64,000 nt of DNA from Aurantiacibacter suaedae (GTDB lineage: Bacteria; Pseudomonadota; Alphaproteobacteria; Sphingomonadales; Sphingomonadaceae), in assembly GCF_005434915.1 (NCBI RefSeq), contig NZ_SKCG01000003.1, positions 558,001 to 622,000 on the forward strand. The letters run 5' to 3'. A model generated the notes under the pieces. That model saw nothing but the letters and a program-made list of their open reading frames with translations, did no database searches and was not told the origin of the DNA. Shown piece after piece: positions 15,895 to 24,727 of the stretch. Position 1 is the first letter of the stretch. Each line of letters opens with the position of its first letter. Position numbers and translations under genes: made by a program.

Positions 15895-16436
15895 ACCTTT
15901 ATCCCTCCCATTCCTGCGCCTAGCAGCAGCAGCATTTTGACATCGACCGCCACCCCGCGTGCCCGCGCATCGGCGATAAATTGCTCAAGATTAGCCCGGT
16001 TGACCCGGTGGACGACGATCTCCTCATCCTCGACACCGCCGCCTTCGCCGACCTTGGTCAGCTCGCTGGCGCGTAGCAGGGTGAAGCTCTCGCTGACCAT
16101 GCCGGGGCTGGAGAAATAGACGCCGAGGTTTTCCCACCGCGCGGCGGAATAGCCGGTTTCCTCGATCAACTCGCGCCTGGCGGCTTCGAGCGGGTCTTCG
16201 TTCTCCGCGCCGTCTTCATCCCCGATCAACCCGGCGGGCAATTCGAGGCAGTTGCACCCCAGCGGCACCCGATATTGCTCGACGAGGATCACGTGATCGC
16301 CATCGAGCGGCAGGATCACGGCGGCGCGAATGCCGCGTGCGCGCCCGACATATTCCCACTTGCCACGGCGCTTGGCGGTAATGAACCGGCCCGCCCACAT
16401 CACCTCTTCGGGTGCATCCGCATCGTCTGGTGTCAT
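15891..16436 (-). CDS. NUDIX hydrolase, ADP-ribose pyrophosphatase-like
   Basis: The 181-residue protein has the Nudix box in ELPAGLIGDEDG...PLEAARRELIEETGY, with the REL-EE-TG core intact. The layout (VEQYRVPL before it, SPGMVSESFTLL after it) is typical of ADP-sugar pyrophosphatases. A small insertion (about eight acidic residues) lengthens the loop inside the box. It likely cleans up ADP-ribose or a similar nucleotide. It overlaps the panE-like gene by four bases. Confidence 0.85.
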   Translation of the reverse strand: MTPDDADAPEEVMWAGRFITAKRRGKWEYVGRARGIRAAVILPLDGDHVILVEQYRVPLGCNCLELPAGLIGDEDGAENEDPLEAARRELIEETGYSAARWENLGVYFSSPGMVSESFTLLRASELTKVGEGGGVEDEEIVVHRVNRANLEQFIADARARGVAVDVKMLLLLGAGMGGIKV

Positions 16437-16458
16437 GGCTGTGCGGACTATCGGAGAG

Positions 16459-17133
16459 CTACAGCTCGATCAAGCGATCGGGCAGTTCGTTCACATCGTC
16501 CTCGGCGCGGGGGAAGTGCGGGGAGAGCACCTTGCCGACATCGCGCACGCCCGCGGCGATGCCATCGGCAATACAGCCCTTGCGCACCTCGGCCAGCATA
16601 TCGGCCATGGCCTCGCCCCAGACTTCGGCGGGCACGAGTTCGGCAATCGCGCTGTCGGCCACGATTTCGGCGCGGTGTTCGTGCATCGAGAGATAGAGCA
16701 TCACGCCGGTGCGCCCATGGGTGCGGCTTTCCGCGCCGACCTTGAAGTGGCGCACCGCCGCATCGCGCACGCGGGCGCGCTTCAGCGGCCCCGGCACGAG
16801 CCGGAACTTCAGCGCGCCTATCTGCAACACCGCCCAGGTGGCGGCGAAGGCAGCGATCCCCACACCGAGCATCAGCGTGGTGAATTCGCCGGTGGTCCAG
16901 TCATGCCCCCAGCCGCCAAGGATGCTGTCCCACAGGTCGGTAAAGACGGTTGGGAAAGCGGCCATCACGCTCATCACGGTGAAGGCGATGGCGGCGCAAT
17001 ATGCCAGCACGACATCGGAATAGCTGTCCGACGCTTGGGTGAGCACGGGCACGATCTCGCCCGAGGTGGTGAGTTCGGCCTCAGCCACGGCATCGGACAC
17101 GATCTTGTGCTGAGCTGGATCGAGTATCGCCAT
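16459..17133 (-). CDS. TPM-domain membrane protein (second of two)
   Basis: The 224-residue protein has an N-terminal helix (KIVSDAVAEAELTTSGEIVPVL), two central transmembrane segments (about 40-95), and then the TPM-type region (GVMLYLSMHEHRAEIVADSAI) near residue 135. TPM proteins are linked to membrane protein or photosystem maintenance; their bacterial role is uncertain. The start at 17133 is two bases after the stop of the ygcG-like gene, so they are co-translated. The upstream extension of the frame is only the shadow of that gene's Gly-rich tail. Confidence 0.8.
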   Translation of the reverse strand: MAILDPAQHKIVSDAVAEAELTTSGEIVPVLTQASDSYSDVVLAYCAAIAFTVMSVMAAFPTVFTDLWDSILGGWGHDWTTGEFTTLMLGVGIAAFAATWAVLQIGALKFRLVPGPLKRARVRDAAVRHFKVGAESRTHGRTGVMLYLSMHEHRAEIVADSAIAELVPAEVWGEAMADMLAEVRKGCIADGIAAGVRDVGKVLSPHFPRAEDDVNELPDRLIEL

Positions 17134-17135
17134 CG

Positions 17136-17966
17136 TTACCACCCCCCGGAGGCGCCGCCGCCTCCGAATGATCCGCCACCGCCGCCAAAGCCACCGCCGC
17201 CGAAGCCGCCGCCACCACCGAAGCCGCCACCGCCGCCCCAGTCGCTGCCACCCATCGCGCCGCGCGTAATCGCCTTGCCGGCTTCCCACAGAACGATGTC
17301 GCCCACCACGCCGCCGACACCGCTACCGCGATAGCGCCGCTTGCGGCCGCGACCCAGGAAGGCGGGCAGCACGACGAAGAACAGCAGGAACCCGAGCCAG
17401 ATCAGCCCGCCCGCCGGAATGCCGCCCTCGCTCTCGCGCTGCTGGCTTGCTTCTTGCGCCACGCGCGCGGCCTCTTCGGGCGGCAGTTGGAGCTGCTCGA
17501 TGATCCGCGCCGCGCCGAGCGTGATCCCCGCTGCATAGTCGCCATCGCGGAAATAGGGCTTCATTTCCTCGACGTAGTCATAGGCGAGGCCATCGGGGAT
17601 GATCCCCTCCAGCCCATAGCCGACCTCGATCCGCACCTTGCGCTCGTTCGGGGCGACGAGCAGGATGATGCCATCGTTGCGCTCGGCATCGCCCAGCGCC
17701 CATTCGCGGCCAAGCTGGTAGCCATAGTCGGCAATATCGTAGCCATCGAGACTCTCGACCGTCGCGATCACGAACTGGCGCTGGTTCTCCTGCTCGAACT
17801 GGTCGAGCGCGGCGGTCAGCTCTGCCTCGGTGCCGGGGTCGATAATGTTCGCCTGATCGACCACGGGCGCGGTGCCGCGTTCGGGAAAGGCGGGCTGGGC
17901 CGCAGCGGGCGCTGCCCACAGCATTATTGCCGCGAGCAGCCCCGCAATCAGACGATAGAGCGCCAT
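17136..17966 (-). CDS. YgcG-like TPM-domain protein with glycine-rich tail
   Basis: The 276-residue protein has a signal peptide (WAAPAAAQ) and a TPM domain at about 35-160 (VVDQANIIDPGTEAELTAAL, GIILLVAPNERKVRIEVGYGLEG). One transmembrane helix lies near 190-207. The basic tail turns into nearly pure Gly/Phe/Ser repeats at the end. The domain is exposed to the periplasm. It lies between lemA-like and second TPM genes, an arrangement common in proteobacteria. Its action is unknown; a role in envelope protein quality control is the usual guess. Confidence 0.88.
   Translation of the reverse strand: MALYRLIAGLLAAIMLWAAPAAAQPAFPERGTAPVVDQANIIDPGTEAELTAALDQFEQENQRQFVIATVESLDGYDIADYGYQLGREWALGDAERNDGIILLVAPNERKVRIEVGYGLEGIIPDGLAYDYVEEMKPYFRDGDYAAGITLGAARIIEQLQLPPEEAARVAQEASQQRESEGGIPAGGLIWLGFLLFFVVLPAFLGRGRKRRYRGSGVGGVVGDIVLWEAGKAITRGAMGGSDWGGGGGFGGGGGFGGGGFGGGGGSFGGGGASGGW
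17140..17242 (-). repeat. Low-complexity GGNGGN repeat coding the Gly-rich tail
   Basis: Tandem codons for Gly with interspersed Phe form imperfect repeats of about 15-18 bases at the 3' end of the ygcG-like gene. Such repeats are prone to slippage, so the tail length may vary between strains. Confidence 0.7.
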
Positions 17967-17974
17967 GGGAGCGA

Positions 17975-18574
17975 TCAGTTCACGCCCATGTCGAGCGTTG
18001 GCGCAACCTCGGCGCCTTCGGTGGTCGCCTCGTAGGACACCATCGGCTCGGCACCGTGGATGATGTTCGCGCCGATTGTATCGGGGAAGGTGCGGATCGT
18101 GGTGTTATACTGGCGCACCGCCTCGTTGTAGTCGCGGATGGCGACACGGATGCGGTTCTCCTGTCCTTCGAACTGGGTCATGAAGCGGCCGAAGTTGTCC
18201 TGGCTGCGCAGTTCGGGATAGGCCTCGACCGAAACCAGCAAGCGCGAAATCGCGCCGCCCAGCTCGTTCTGCGCGGCCTGATACTGCTGCATCTTGGCCG
18301 GATCGCTGAGGTCGTCACCATCGACCTGCACCTCGGGCCGGGTGGCCGAAGCGCGCGCGGAAACCACCGCGTCGAGCGTGGCGCGTTCCTGCTCTGCGGA
18401 GGACAGAACGATCTCCTGCAAATTGGGGATCAGGTTCGCGCGCTCCTGAAAGGCAGCCTCCACATCGGCCCATTTGGCCTTGGCGGTTTCCTCAGCCGCG
18501 GGGACCGAATTGATGCCGCACGAGGCCAGCACCAGCGTGCAGGCAACCACGAGGGCCTTGGGGACAAATTTCAT
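17975..18574 (-). CDS. lemA: LemA family lipoprotein
   Basis: The 199-residue protein has a lipobox LASC (Cys 19). LemA core segments follow: AFQERANLIPNLQEIV, SVEAYPELRSQDNF, and IRDYNEAVRQYNTTIRTFP. LemA proteins are long helical bundles anchored to the membrane; their biochemical role is not settled. The start at 18574 follows GGAGG by nine bases; a longer frame upstream has no export signal at its start. It leads the lemA-ygcG-TPM operon with gaps of a few bases. Confidence 0.9.
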   Translation of the reverse strand: MKFVPKALVVACTLVLASCGINSVPAAEETAKAKWADVEAAFQERANLIPNLQEIVLSSAEQERATLDAVVSARASATRPEVQVDGDDLSDPAKMQQYQAAQNELGGAISRLLVSVEAYPELRSQDNFGRFMTQFEGQENRIRVAIRDYNEAVRQYNTTIRTFPDTIGANIIHGAEPMVSYEATTEGAEVAPTLDMGVN

Positions 18575-18722
18575 CAGACGGTTCCTCCAACAGGTGTGTT
18601 GCTCATGTAGCACGGCCATGCACGGTTACAAGCATTGCGGCCACCTATGTGGCGGCGGGATCGAAGTTGCCGCATCTGAGTCAATGCGCAAGATAAGGGC
18701 GAAGACAGCAGGGGAACGCACC

Positions 18723-19202
18723 ATGTTCACAGAGTTCAAGAAGTTCATCGCACGCGGCAATGTGCTCGATCTTGCCGTCGGTGTGATTATCGGCGCGGCC
18801 TTTGGCAAGATCGTGACATCGCTCAACGAAAGCATCATCATGCCGATAATCGGCTGGATTTTCGGCGATGTGGACTTCTCGAACTGGTTCATCCTGCTTG
18901 GCGATATTCCGGCAGACTACACCGGCAGCACGCAGAACTATGCCGAATTGAAGGCGGCGGGCGTGCCCATGCTCGGCTATGGCGATTTCCTCACCCAGAC
19001 CGTGGACTTCCTGATTATCGCCATTGCCCTGTTCCTGCTCCTGCGCACGGTGAACCGGGTGCTCGACGAGATGCAGTCGAAGGCCGTGGAAGCCGAAAAT
19101 ACCGAGGCCAGCGCCGAGCTGCCGACCGATCCGCAACTCGATGTGCTCAAGCAGATCCTGGCCGAGATGCGCAGCCGCCCCGAGGCGGCGCTGAAGGACT
19201 AG
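18723..19202 (+). CDS. mscL: Large-conductance mechanosensitive channel
   Basis: The 159-residue protein starts MFTEFKKFIARGNVLDLAVGVIIGAAFGKIV..., the classic MscL amphipathic N-helix and first pore helix. A second helix (VDFLIIAIALFLLLRTVN) and a charged C-terminal bundle helix follow. It opens under membrane tension in osmotic downshock. The start at 18723 is fixed by homology; the frame upstream has no MscL features. The loop between the helices is somewhat extended compared with E. coli. Monocistronic. Confidence 0.95.
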   Translation: MFTEFKKFIARGNVLDLAVGVIIGAAFGKIVTSLNESIIMPIIGWIFGDVDFSNWFILLGDIPADYTGSTQNYAELKAAGVPMLGYGDFLTQTVDFLIIAIALFLLLRTVNRVLDEMQSKAVEAENTEASAELPTDPQLDVLKQILAEMRSRPEAALKD

Positions 19203-19252
19203 GCGTTCGAACTCCCCTCCCAATCACGCGCGCGGAGTTTGTTCTCGGTCAC

Positions 19253-19280
19253 TTCACATTCATTGCACAAGGCCTATATA
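19253..19280 (+). promoter_or_regulatory. Likely ssrA promoter
   Basis: TTCACA at 19253-19258 and TATATA at 19275-19280, 16 bases apart, precede the acceptor piece of ssrA. Transcription would start near 19287. Just after that, a 5-bp stem with a TTCG tetraloop (19288-19301) would cap the 5' leader. Confidence 0.45.
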
Positions 19281-19286
19281 GGGCCT

Positions 19287-19635
19287 GCCGGTTTCGACCG
19301 GATATGGCGATAAATGGCCTTGTGTAATAGATGCAGCGGACCCGGGGGCAGTACCCGGCGGCTCCACCAAGATCGGCGCTTTTGCGCCAGTGTTGACGGG
19401 GCCGAACCAGGATCGACGTGTATTCAAAGACAAGGTTTTTGCCCGGGCTGAGTAACCCGTAAAACTGTTCAAAACCTATAAGTGCCAACGATAACGAAGC
19501 ACTCGCCATCGCTGCGTAATTGATGGGCTAACGCCCTGATATTATTAAGCTATACAGCGCGGTTGGACCCACCGGGCAACAGAAGCGGATTCCGGGGCTC
19601 CGGGGGTAGCTAGCAACAGAAACCCCCACCTTCCA
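19287..19635 (+). ncRNA. ssrA: Two-piece (circularly permuted) tmRNA
   Basis: The acceptor piece comes first and ends at 19369 with encoded CCA. A T-arm (stem CCGGG/CCCGG, 7-base loop at 19347-19353) runs straight into the 3' acceptor strand CGGCTCC (19359-19365). After a spacer, the coding piece starts at 19398 with GGGGCCG, which pairs with that strand in seven pairs, the third being G-U, the alanyl-tRNA synthetase signal. The tag frame 19484-19519 encodes ANDNEALAIAA and stops at TAA. ACAAGG near 19430 and CCTTGT near 19318 can form the helix that joins the pieces. Two-piece tmRNA is typical of alphaproteobacteria. The 5' and 3' outer ends are approximate. Confidence 0.93.
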
Positions 19636-19781
19636 ATTCACCACAGCCGCGCCTCATGCCGGCCTGCGAATGCACGTTCGCTGCGCTTCCGGTGCTCACG
19701 ACCTAGAAGGTCGCTGCGCGCCGGTTCTCGCGCCCGCACATTCTCGCCTCGGCCTGAGCCACGCCTGAGGCGGATTGAGCG
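19636..19781. other. Intergenic stretch after ssrA
   Basis: No coding potential is supported. A 6-bp hairpin (CGACCT/AGGTCG, 19699-19713) is present without a T-tract. Nothing else was recognised. Confidence 0.5.
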
Positions 19782-20015
19782 TTAGCTGTGGTTACGCACG
19801 AACTTCATGAACATGCCGAAGCCAACGAGCACCAGCGCGCCTGTAAACCAGACGGGTACCTCGCTATCGAGCACTTCGCCGAAGAAAACCCCCAATCCGA
19901 CTAGCACACCGCTCAGCAGGATGAACCCGAGCAGGCAACCGAAGCCTTCTAAGGTTGTTGGGGTATAGTTTAGCGCCATTGTCCGTTCGAACAATTTGTG
20001 CGGCTTGCGGGGCAT
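19782..20015 (-). CDS. Small two-helix membrane protein, unknown
   Basis: The product of up to 77 residues has two hydrophobic segments (GFGCLLGFILLSGVLVGLGVFF and VWFTGALVLVGFGMFMKFV) and a short charged end. I do not recognise a family. Two starts are possible: 20015 gives a basic N-terminus, while ATG 19979 begins MALNYTPTTLEG; neither has a strong ribosome site. It follows another small membrane protein gene by nine bases and may be co-transcribed. Confidence 0.6.
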   Translation of the reverse strand: MPRKPHKLFERTMALNYTPTTLEGFGCLLGFILLSGVLVGLGVFFGEVLDSEVPVWFTGALVLVGFGMFMKFVRNHS

Positions 20016-20024
20016 AGTTGTCGC

Positions 20025-20279
20025 CTAATCCGCAGGCAGGATCGACGTCTTCTTCGCCGGCAGCTGCCCGCGCTCATATTTCAGGCAATCGAGAATCTTC
20101 GCGCCCGCCATGAACACGGCACCGGTGCAGGCAAGGAACAGCAGCTTGCCGCCCCAACCGGGATACTGCTCAAGATAGACGGCGCCGCGTTCTGTCGCGC
20201 CCAGTCCGAGGGCATAGATGATCATAAAGGCTTCAAGCCGGGTCTTGATGACGAACAGACGAGAAATCTTGCGAAACAT
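20025..20279 (-). CDS. Small membrane protein, unknown
   Basis: The 84-residue product has a basic N-terminus (MFRKISRLFVIKTRLEAF) followed by two hydrophobic stretches (MIIYALGLGA and LLFLACTGAVFMAG). The start at 20279 is preceded by AAGGAAGGGC. The segment RLFVIKTRLEAFMIIYALG recurs, from memory, in small sphingomonad proteins without assigned role. Gene order with the next small membrane protein suggests a unit. Confidence 0.7.
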   Translation of the reverse strand: MFRKISRLFVIKTRLEAFMIIYALGLGATERGAVYLEQYPGWGGKLLFLACTGAVFMAGAKILDCLKYERGQLPAKKTSILPAD

Positions 20280-20392
20280 CAAAGTGCCCTTCCTTAACCC
20301 CCAACTAAGCAACCACCGTGCCAGGCACGCAATTGCTGGCAGACGATGGTTAACGAAAGCGCCCGTGTAAGGCAATCCGACAGTCGAGAGGG

Positions 20393-21643
20393 TCAGGCAA
20401 GCTCGGACAGGTCGAGCGCGGTCAGCAGTGCAGCGCGGGCCGAGCGCACATCTTCGGCCAGTGCGGAGTTGCCGATATCGGCGGGGTCGATCTCTTCGGG
20501 CCAGTTGGCGGCGATGATGTCGGCCATCAGGTCGGCCTTGGCGTCTGTGAGCAGAAAGCGCGGGTCGATGGTTGCCGGATCGGCCACCACGCGCAGCCGC
20601 AAGCAGGCCGGGCCGCCGCCGTTGGCCATCGATTCGCGCACATCGACCACCTTAACCTCGCGGATTGGGCCATTGCTGGCGAGCATGTCATCCAGCCAAG
20701 CCGAGACCGCCGCGTTCTCGCGGCACTCGCCGGGCACCACCAAGGTCATTGCTCCATCTGGCATCGACAAGAGCTGCGCGTTGAACAGGTACGAGGAAAT
20801 CGCATCGGCAAGGCTCACCCGCTCGGCTGGCACTTCGACCACTTCCAGCGCCGGGAACGCTGCGCGGATCGCGTCATAGGCCCCCTCGCGGTCGGCAAAG
20901 GCCTGCTCGTGCGCGAACAGCACCTGCGCGTTGGCGACCGCGACCACGTCATTGTGAAAGGCTCCGGCGGCGATGGCTTCGCCGCTTTGCTCGATAAACA
21001 GCGCGCGCGCCGGGTCGAGCCCGTGGCTGCGTGCCACCACACGGCTGGCCTGCTCGTGCTGGCGGGCAGGAAAGCGGCCGCCGGTGCGGCCGTAGACGAA
21101 CACCTCGACGCCTTCGCTACCGTGTCCCTCGCAAAAGCGCATGTGGTTGGCCGCACCTTCGTCGCCGAAGCAGGGCGGGACCGGGCCATGCACGGCAAAG
21201 TGGGCGCTGTCGGCAAAGGCAAGGCGTAGCTGAGCCAGCGTGTCGGGCCATTCCTGACTGCGATGCGGCATGGTGACGAGGTTGGCGACGGTCAGGTGGC
21301 AGCGCCCGTCGGCGGAATCGGGCGCTGGGGAAACGGTGGCGGCATTGGCCGTCCACATCGAACTGGCAGACCATGCGCTGGCAACGAGCGCGGGGTTCAT
21401 CGTGACATCGGCAGCAAGCGCTTCGAGCCAGGTCGCGTTGGGGCGGGGGAGCGGCAGGAAGAACCCTTGCGCGAGCCCCGCCGCCATATTCCCGCGCATT
21501 TTGGCGAGCCCCTGCAAGGCCGCCTTGCGCGGTTGCGAGACTTTCCCTGCGTTCTTCGTCGCGGCAAGATTGCCGAGGCTGAGCCCGGCATAGTTGTGCG
21601 ATGGGCCGACGATGCCGTCGAAGTTGATTTCGAGGAGGCTCAT
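20393..21643 (-). CDS. astB: N-succinylarginine dihydrolase
   Basis: The 416-residue enzyme begins LEINFDGIVGPSHNYAGLS, the signature of AstB. It includes AANHMRFCEGHG, TGGRFPARQ, FHNDVVAVAN and the C-terminal NGGGPACLRLRV, which holds the nucleophilic Cys. It converts succinylarginine to succinylornithine, releasing two ammonia and CO2, the second step of the AST route of arginine degradation. The start overlaps the stop of astA (ATGA). astC, astD and a canonical astE are not in the window. Confidence 0.95.
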   Translation of the reverse strand: MSLLEINFDGIVGPSHNYAGLSLGNLAATKNAGKVSQPRKAALQGLAKMRGNMAAGLAQGFFLPLPRPNATWLEALAADVTMNPALVASAWSASSMWTANAATVSPAPDSADGRCHLTVANLVTMPHRSQEWPDTLAQLRLAFADSAHFAVHGPVPPCFGDEGAANHMRFCEGHGSEGVEVFVYGRTGGRFPARQHEQASRVVARSHGLDPARALFIEQSGEAIAAGAFHNDVVAVANAQVLFAHEQAFADREGAYDAIRAAFPALEVVEVPAERVSLADAISSYLFNAQLLSMPDGAMTLVVPGECRENAAVSAWLDDMLASNGPIREVKVVDVRESMANGGGPACLRLRVVADPATIDPRFLLTDAKADLMADIIAANWPEEIDPADIGNSALAEDVRSARAALLTALDLSELA

Positions 21644-22653
21644 CGCCCGATGCTCCACACCATTTCGCCCTCGCTGACCCCCAGCAGGTCCGCTGCGCGG
21701 GCATCGATGGCAATGCCGTCCGCCGTCTCAGCACGAGCGCCATAGCAGCAGCGGAAGTCGGCCAGTTTGCCGGTTGCCAGCAGCGCCTTTTCCCCCTTGT
21801 CGAGTTCGCACGATACCACGGGCGCGCTCTTTGCATCGCGGATGGAGGCGACATTGTCGGTCCGCGAGGTCATGGTCGGGCCGCCGTCGAAGATGTCGAC
21901 ATAGCCCTCATAGGAAAAGCCCTCGCTTTCGAGCATCCGCATGGCGGCGCGGCCCGAGGGGTGGGGCAGGCCGATCACCTGCCGCGCCGGTTCGCTCAGC
22001 ATGGCGAGGTAGACCGGGTGCTTGGGCATGAGATCGGCGATGAACTGGTTGCCGTGGACGGCGTTGAACTCGTCTGCCTCCTGAAAGCCCATGTGGAAGA
22101 ACTTGCCGCCAATCGCATCCCAGAATGGCGAGCCGCCGCGCTCGTCGATGATGCCGCGCAGTTCGGCCAGCAACTTATCGCCAAAGCGCGCGCGGTGGGC
22201 CGCGATGAACAGGTAACGGCTGCGCGCGAGCAACATGCCGCGCCCGCCCGCGCGCTCGCTCGGGTGGAGGAACAGCCCGCCGACCTCGCTCGCGCCGCCC
22301 AAATCGTTGACAAGGCTGAGCAATTCGGCGGTGACGGTGCGCTCCAGCTCCTTCGAGTGCTGGGTGACGGTGGTGATGCGGTAGGAATAGAACGGCCACT
22401 TCTGCCCGATGGCGGAGAAGATCTGGCCGGTGCCGCGCACCTCGCCCGTTTCCACGTTTTCGAGCATCAGCACGAACAGGTCGTCGCCCAGATTGTCGTC
22501 ATCCCGCTCGCAAGCCGCTGCCGAACGTTCGAGCTTGGCGGTGAGCGAGGCGCGATCGGGCGGTAGGTTGGTGAAGCCGCCGCCGGTCAATTTGGCCATT
22601 TCGTAAAGTGGCTGGAGATCGCTGAGGCGAGCAGTGCGGATCACGAAACTCAT
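21640..22653 (-). CDS. astA: Arginine N-succinyltransferase
   Basis: The 337-residue protein begins VIRTARLSDLQPLYEMA and contains GGFTNLPPDR, FLHPSERAGGRGMLLARSRYLFIA and FFHMGFQEAD, all typical of AstA. It transfers succinyl from succinyl-CoA to arginine as the first step of the AST pathway. It overlaps the genes on both sides by four bases, making a tight M20-astA-astB operon. Confidence 0.95.
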   Translation of the reverse strand: MSFVIRTARLSDLQPLYEMAKLTGGGFTNLPPDRASLTAKLERSAAACERDDDNLGDDLFVLMLENVETGEVRGTGQIFSAIGQKWPFYSYRITTVTQHSKELERTVTAELLSLVNDLGGASEVGGLFLHPSERAGGRGMLLARSRYLFIAAHRARFGDKLLAELRGIIDERGGSPFWDAIGGKFFHMGFQEADEFNAVHGNQFIADLMPKHPVYLAMLSEPARQVIGLPHPSGRAAMRMLESEGFSYEGYVDIFDGGPTMTSRTDNVASIRDAKSAPVVSCELDKGEKALLATGKLADFRCCYGARAETADGIAIDARAADLLGVSEGEMVWSIGR

Positions 22654-23861
22654 AGCGGTGCTCCAGAGGCGAGACGATGCAAAACAAGCGCGCTCAGCCG
22701 GGCGCGTTCGGTGAGCGAGGAGACGATCATGAATTCCTCGATTGAATGTATTCTACCCCCGCGAACGCCCATCGTATCGACCACTGGCACTCCGCAAGCG
22801 GCGATATTGTTGCCATCGCAGACGCCGCCGCTGGGCTGCCAGCCAATGGTCTGGCCGAGATCGGCACCGGCCTGTTTTACAAGGTCGAACAGTTTTGCGG
22901 CCCGCGCGTCGACTGGCTTGGGCGGGCGCGAAATGCCGCCGGTGAGTGAGACCTCGACGTCATGATCCTTGGCAATAGTGTCGACTAAGTCATTTACCTG
23001 ATGCGTAAAATTGTCCGCCGCGCTCGTGGTCTTCGGGCGGATATTGAAGCGCAGCACGGCATGATCGGGCACCACGTTATTGGCCGATCCACCGTCAATC
23101 TTCGCCGGATTTATCGGCAGGTCGTCATGCTGCATTCGCTTGAGCGCGAGCGCAAAATCGGCAGCGGCGACCAGCGCATTTCGTCCGTCCTCGGGGTTAC
23201 GCCCGGCGTGGGCAGATCGGCCTTTGAAAACAACAGCATAATTGCCAGAACCGCCCCGCGCATGGGCGAGCGTGCCATCGGGGAGGGCGCTCGGTTCGTA
23301 AGTGAGCGCGGCGGCTTTTCCGGCGGCGAGTTCGGCGATCAGCGCGGCGGAAGAGAGCGAACCGGTTTCCTCGTCGGAATTGATCATCACGTCGTAACCG
23401 ACCGACTGCGCTATATCGCTGGTCTCGAAGGCGGTAAGTGCTTCGAGAATAACGGCAATTCCGGCCTTCATGTCCGCCGTGCCGGGGCCGTTGAGGGTGT
23501 CGTCGTCGAGCCAGGTCAGCTCCTGGAAAGGATGTTCGGCGGGATAGACGGTGTCCATGTGGCCGGTGAGGATGAAGCGCCGCTCCGCCTCGGGGCGCAC
23601 GCTGACCACGAGGTGGCGGCCATGCTCCAGCTCCACCTCGCGGCCCTCGGCGTCGATAGCCGAAACGGGGGCCGGATCGCGCAGCGTCACCTCGCCGGGA
23701 AGAGCGGAGAATGCGCCAGAGAGTTTCTCCGCCATCGCGGCGAGACCGGCCATGTTGGTGGTGCCCGAATTGATCCGCGCCCAGTCTTCGGTCCGCTCCA
23801 GCATGCGCCTCTGGTCGATGGCGTCGAACAGGGCGGCTTCGCTGGGAGAGGGCTGTTTCAT
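22650..23861 (-). CDS. M20-family zinc hydrolase in the ast operon
   Basis: The 403-residue protein has the M20 metal and catalytic residues: His and Asp in TGHMDT (about 101 and 103), Asp in GTADMKAG (about 130), and the EE pair in NSDEETGS (about 164-165). A dimerisation domain is near 205-320 (GRSAHAGRNPEDGRNA) and a late His lies in GGRIHS. The family includes carboxypeptidase G2, ArgE and DapE, the last of which removes succinyl groups. Being first in an operon with astA and astB, it may do the final succinylglutamate cleavage normally done by AstE, a different family. This role is inferred. Confidence 0.88.
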   Translation of the reverse strand: MKQPSPSEAALFDAIDQRRMLERTEDWARINSGTTNMAGLAAMAEKLSGAFSALPGEVTLRDPAPVSAIDAEGREVELEHGRHLVVSVRPEAERRFILTGHMDTVYPAEHPFQELTWLDDDTLNGPGTADMKAGIAVILEALTAFETSDIAQSVGYDVMINSDEETGSLSSAALIAELAAGKAAALTYEPSALPDGTLAHARGGSGNYAVVFKGRSAHAGRNPEDGRNALVAAADFALALKRMQHDDLPINPAKIDGGSANNVVPDHAVLRFNIRPKTTSAADNFTHQVNDLVDTIAKDHDVEVSLTGGISRPPKPVDARAAKLFDLVKQAGADLGQTIGWQPSGGVCDGNNIAACGVPVVDTMGVRGGRIHSIEEFMIVSSLTERARLSALVLHRLASGAPL

Positions 23862-23908
23862 CGGTAACGATCTGGCCTCTCAACGCGGCCAAGTCAAATG
23901 CACCGGAG

Positions 23909-24727
23909 TCAGGATAGCGCACGTGCCACAGCGACAAATTCGCCGATGGCCAGCGTTTCGGCGCGGCGCTGCGAATCGATACCGCAAGCCTCCAGCGCGT
24001 CCAAACCACCGGGCACACCCTTGATGCTTTGACGCAGCATCTTGCGGCGCTGGCCGAAGGCGGCTTCGGTCAGCCGCTCGAGCACGCGCGCTTTTACGCC
24101 TTCGGGCGCTTCGGCAGGCGTGACATGGATAATCGCGCTCATCACCTTGGGCGGCGGGGTGAAAGCGCTGCGATGGACCTTCATCGCCAGCTTCGCGGTG
24201 CTGCGCCACTGCGCCAGCACGGCGAGGCGGCCATAGGTGCCAGAGCCCGGCGCGGCGACGATCCGTTGCGCGACCTCCTGCTGGAACATCAGCGTGAGCG
24301 ACTGCCACGCGGGCGGCCATGTCTCGCCGCCGAGCCAACGGGTGAACAGCAAGGTGCCGATATTGTAGGGCAGATTGGCCACCACGTGGAACGGTTCACC
24401 CAGCAGCGCGGCGTGATCTTCTGCCAGAGCATCGCCCTCAATCACGCGCAGCTGGCCGGGAAAGGCGGCGGCAAGCTCGGCCAGCGCGGGAATGCAGCGC
24501 GGGTCGCGTTCGATGGCGGTGACGCGGGCACCGGCGCGCAGCAGCGCACGGGTGAGGCCGCCGGGGCCGGGGCCGATTTCCAGCACCGCCTTGCCCGAAA
24601 GATCGCCCGGAATGGCGGCGATGCGGCTGAGCAATTGTTCGTCGAACAGGAAGTTCTGCCCCAGCGCTTTCGACGCGCTCAGCCCGTGCGCCGCGATCAC
24701 TTCGCGTAAGGGGGGCAGCTCGCTCAT
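23909..24727 (-). CDS. rsmA: 16S rRNA dimethyladenosine transferase
   Basis: The 272-residue enzyme has [10 protein letters not shown] at the start, the SAM-binding motif [16 protein letters not shown], and the catalytic NLPYNI motif. A C-terminal helical domain contains [11 protein letters not shown] and [12 protein letters not shown]-type sequence. It dimethylates two adjacent adenines near the 3' end of 16S rRNA. The start overlaps pdxA by four bases, as in the widely conserved lptD-surA-pdxA-rsmA order. Confidence 0.97.
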   Translation of the reverse strand: MSELPPLREVIAAHGLSASKALGQNFLFDEQLLSRIAAIPGDLSGKAVLEIGPGPGGLTRALLRAGARVTAIERDPRCIPALAELAAAFPGQLRVIEGDALAEDHAALLGEPFHVVANLPYNIGTLLFTRWLGGETWPPAWQSLTLMFQQEVAQRIVAAPGSGTYGRLAVLAQWRSTAKLAMKVHRSAFTPPPKVMSAIIHVTPAEAPEGVKARVLERLTEAAFGQRRKMLRQSIKGVPGGLDALEACGIDSQRRAETLAIGEFVAVARALS

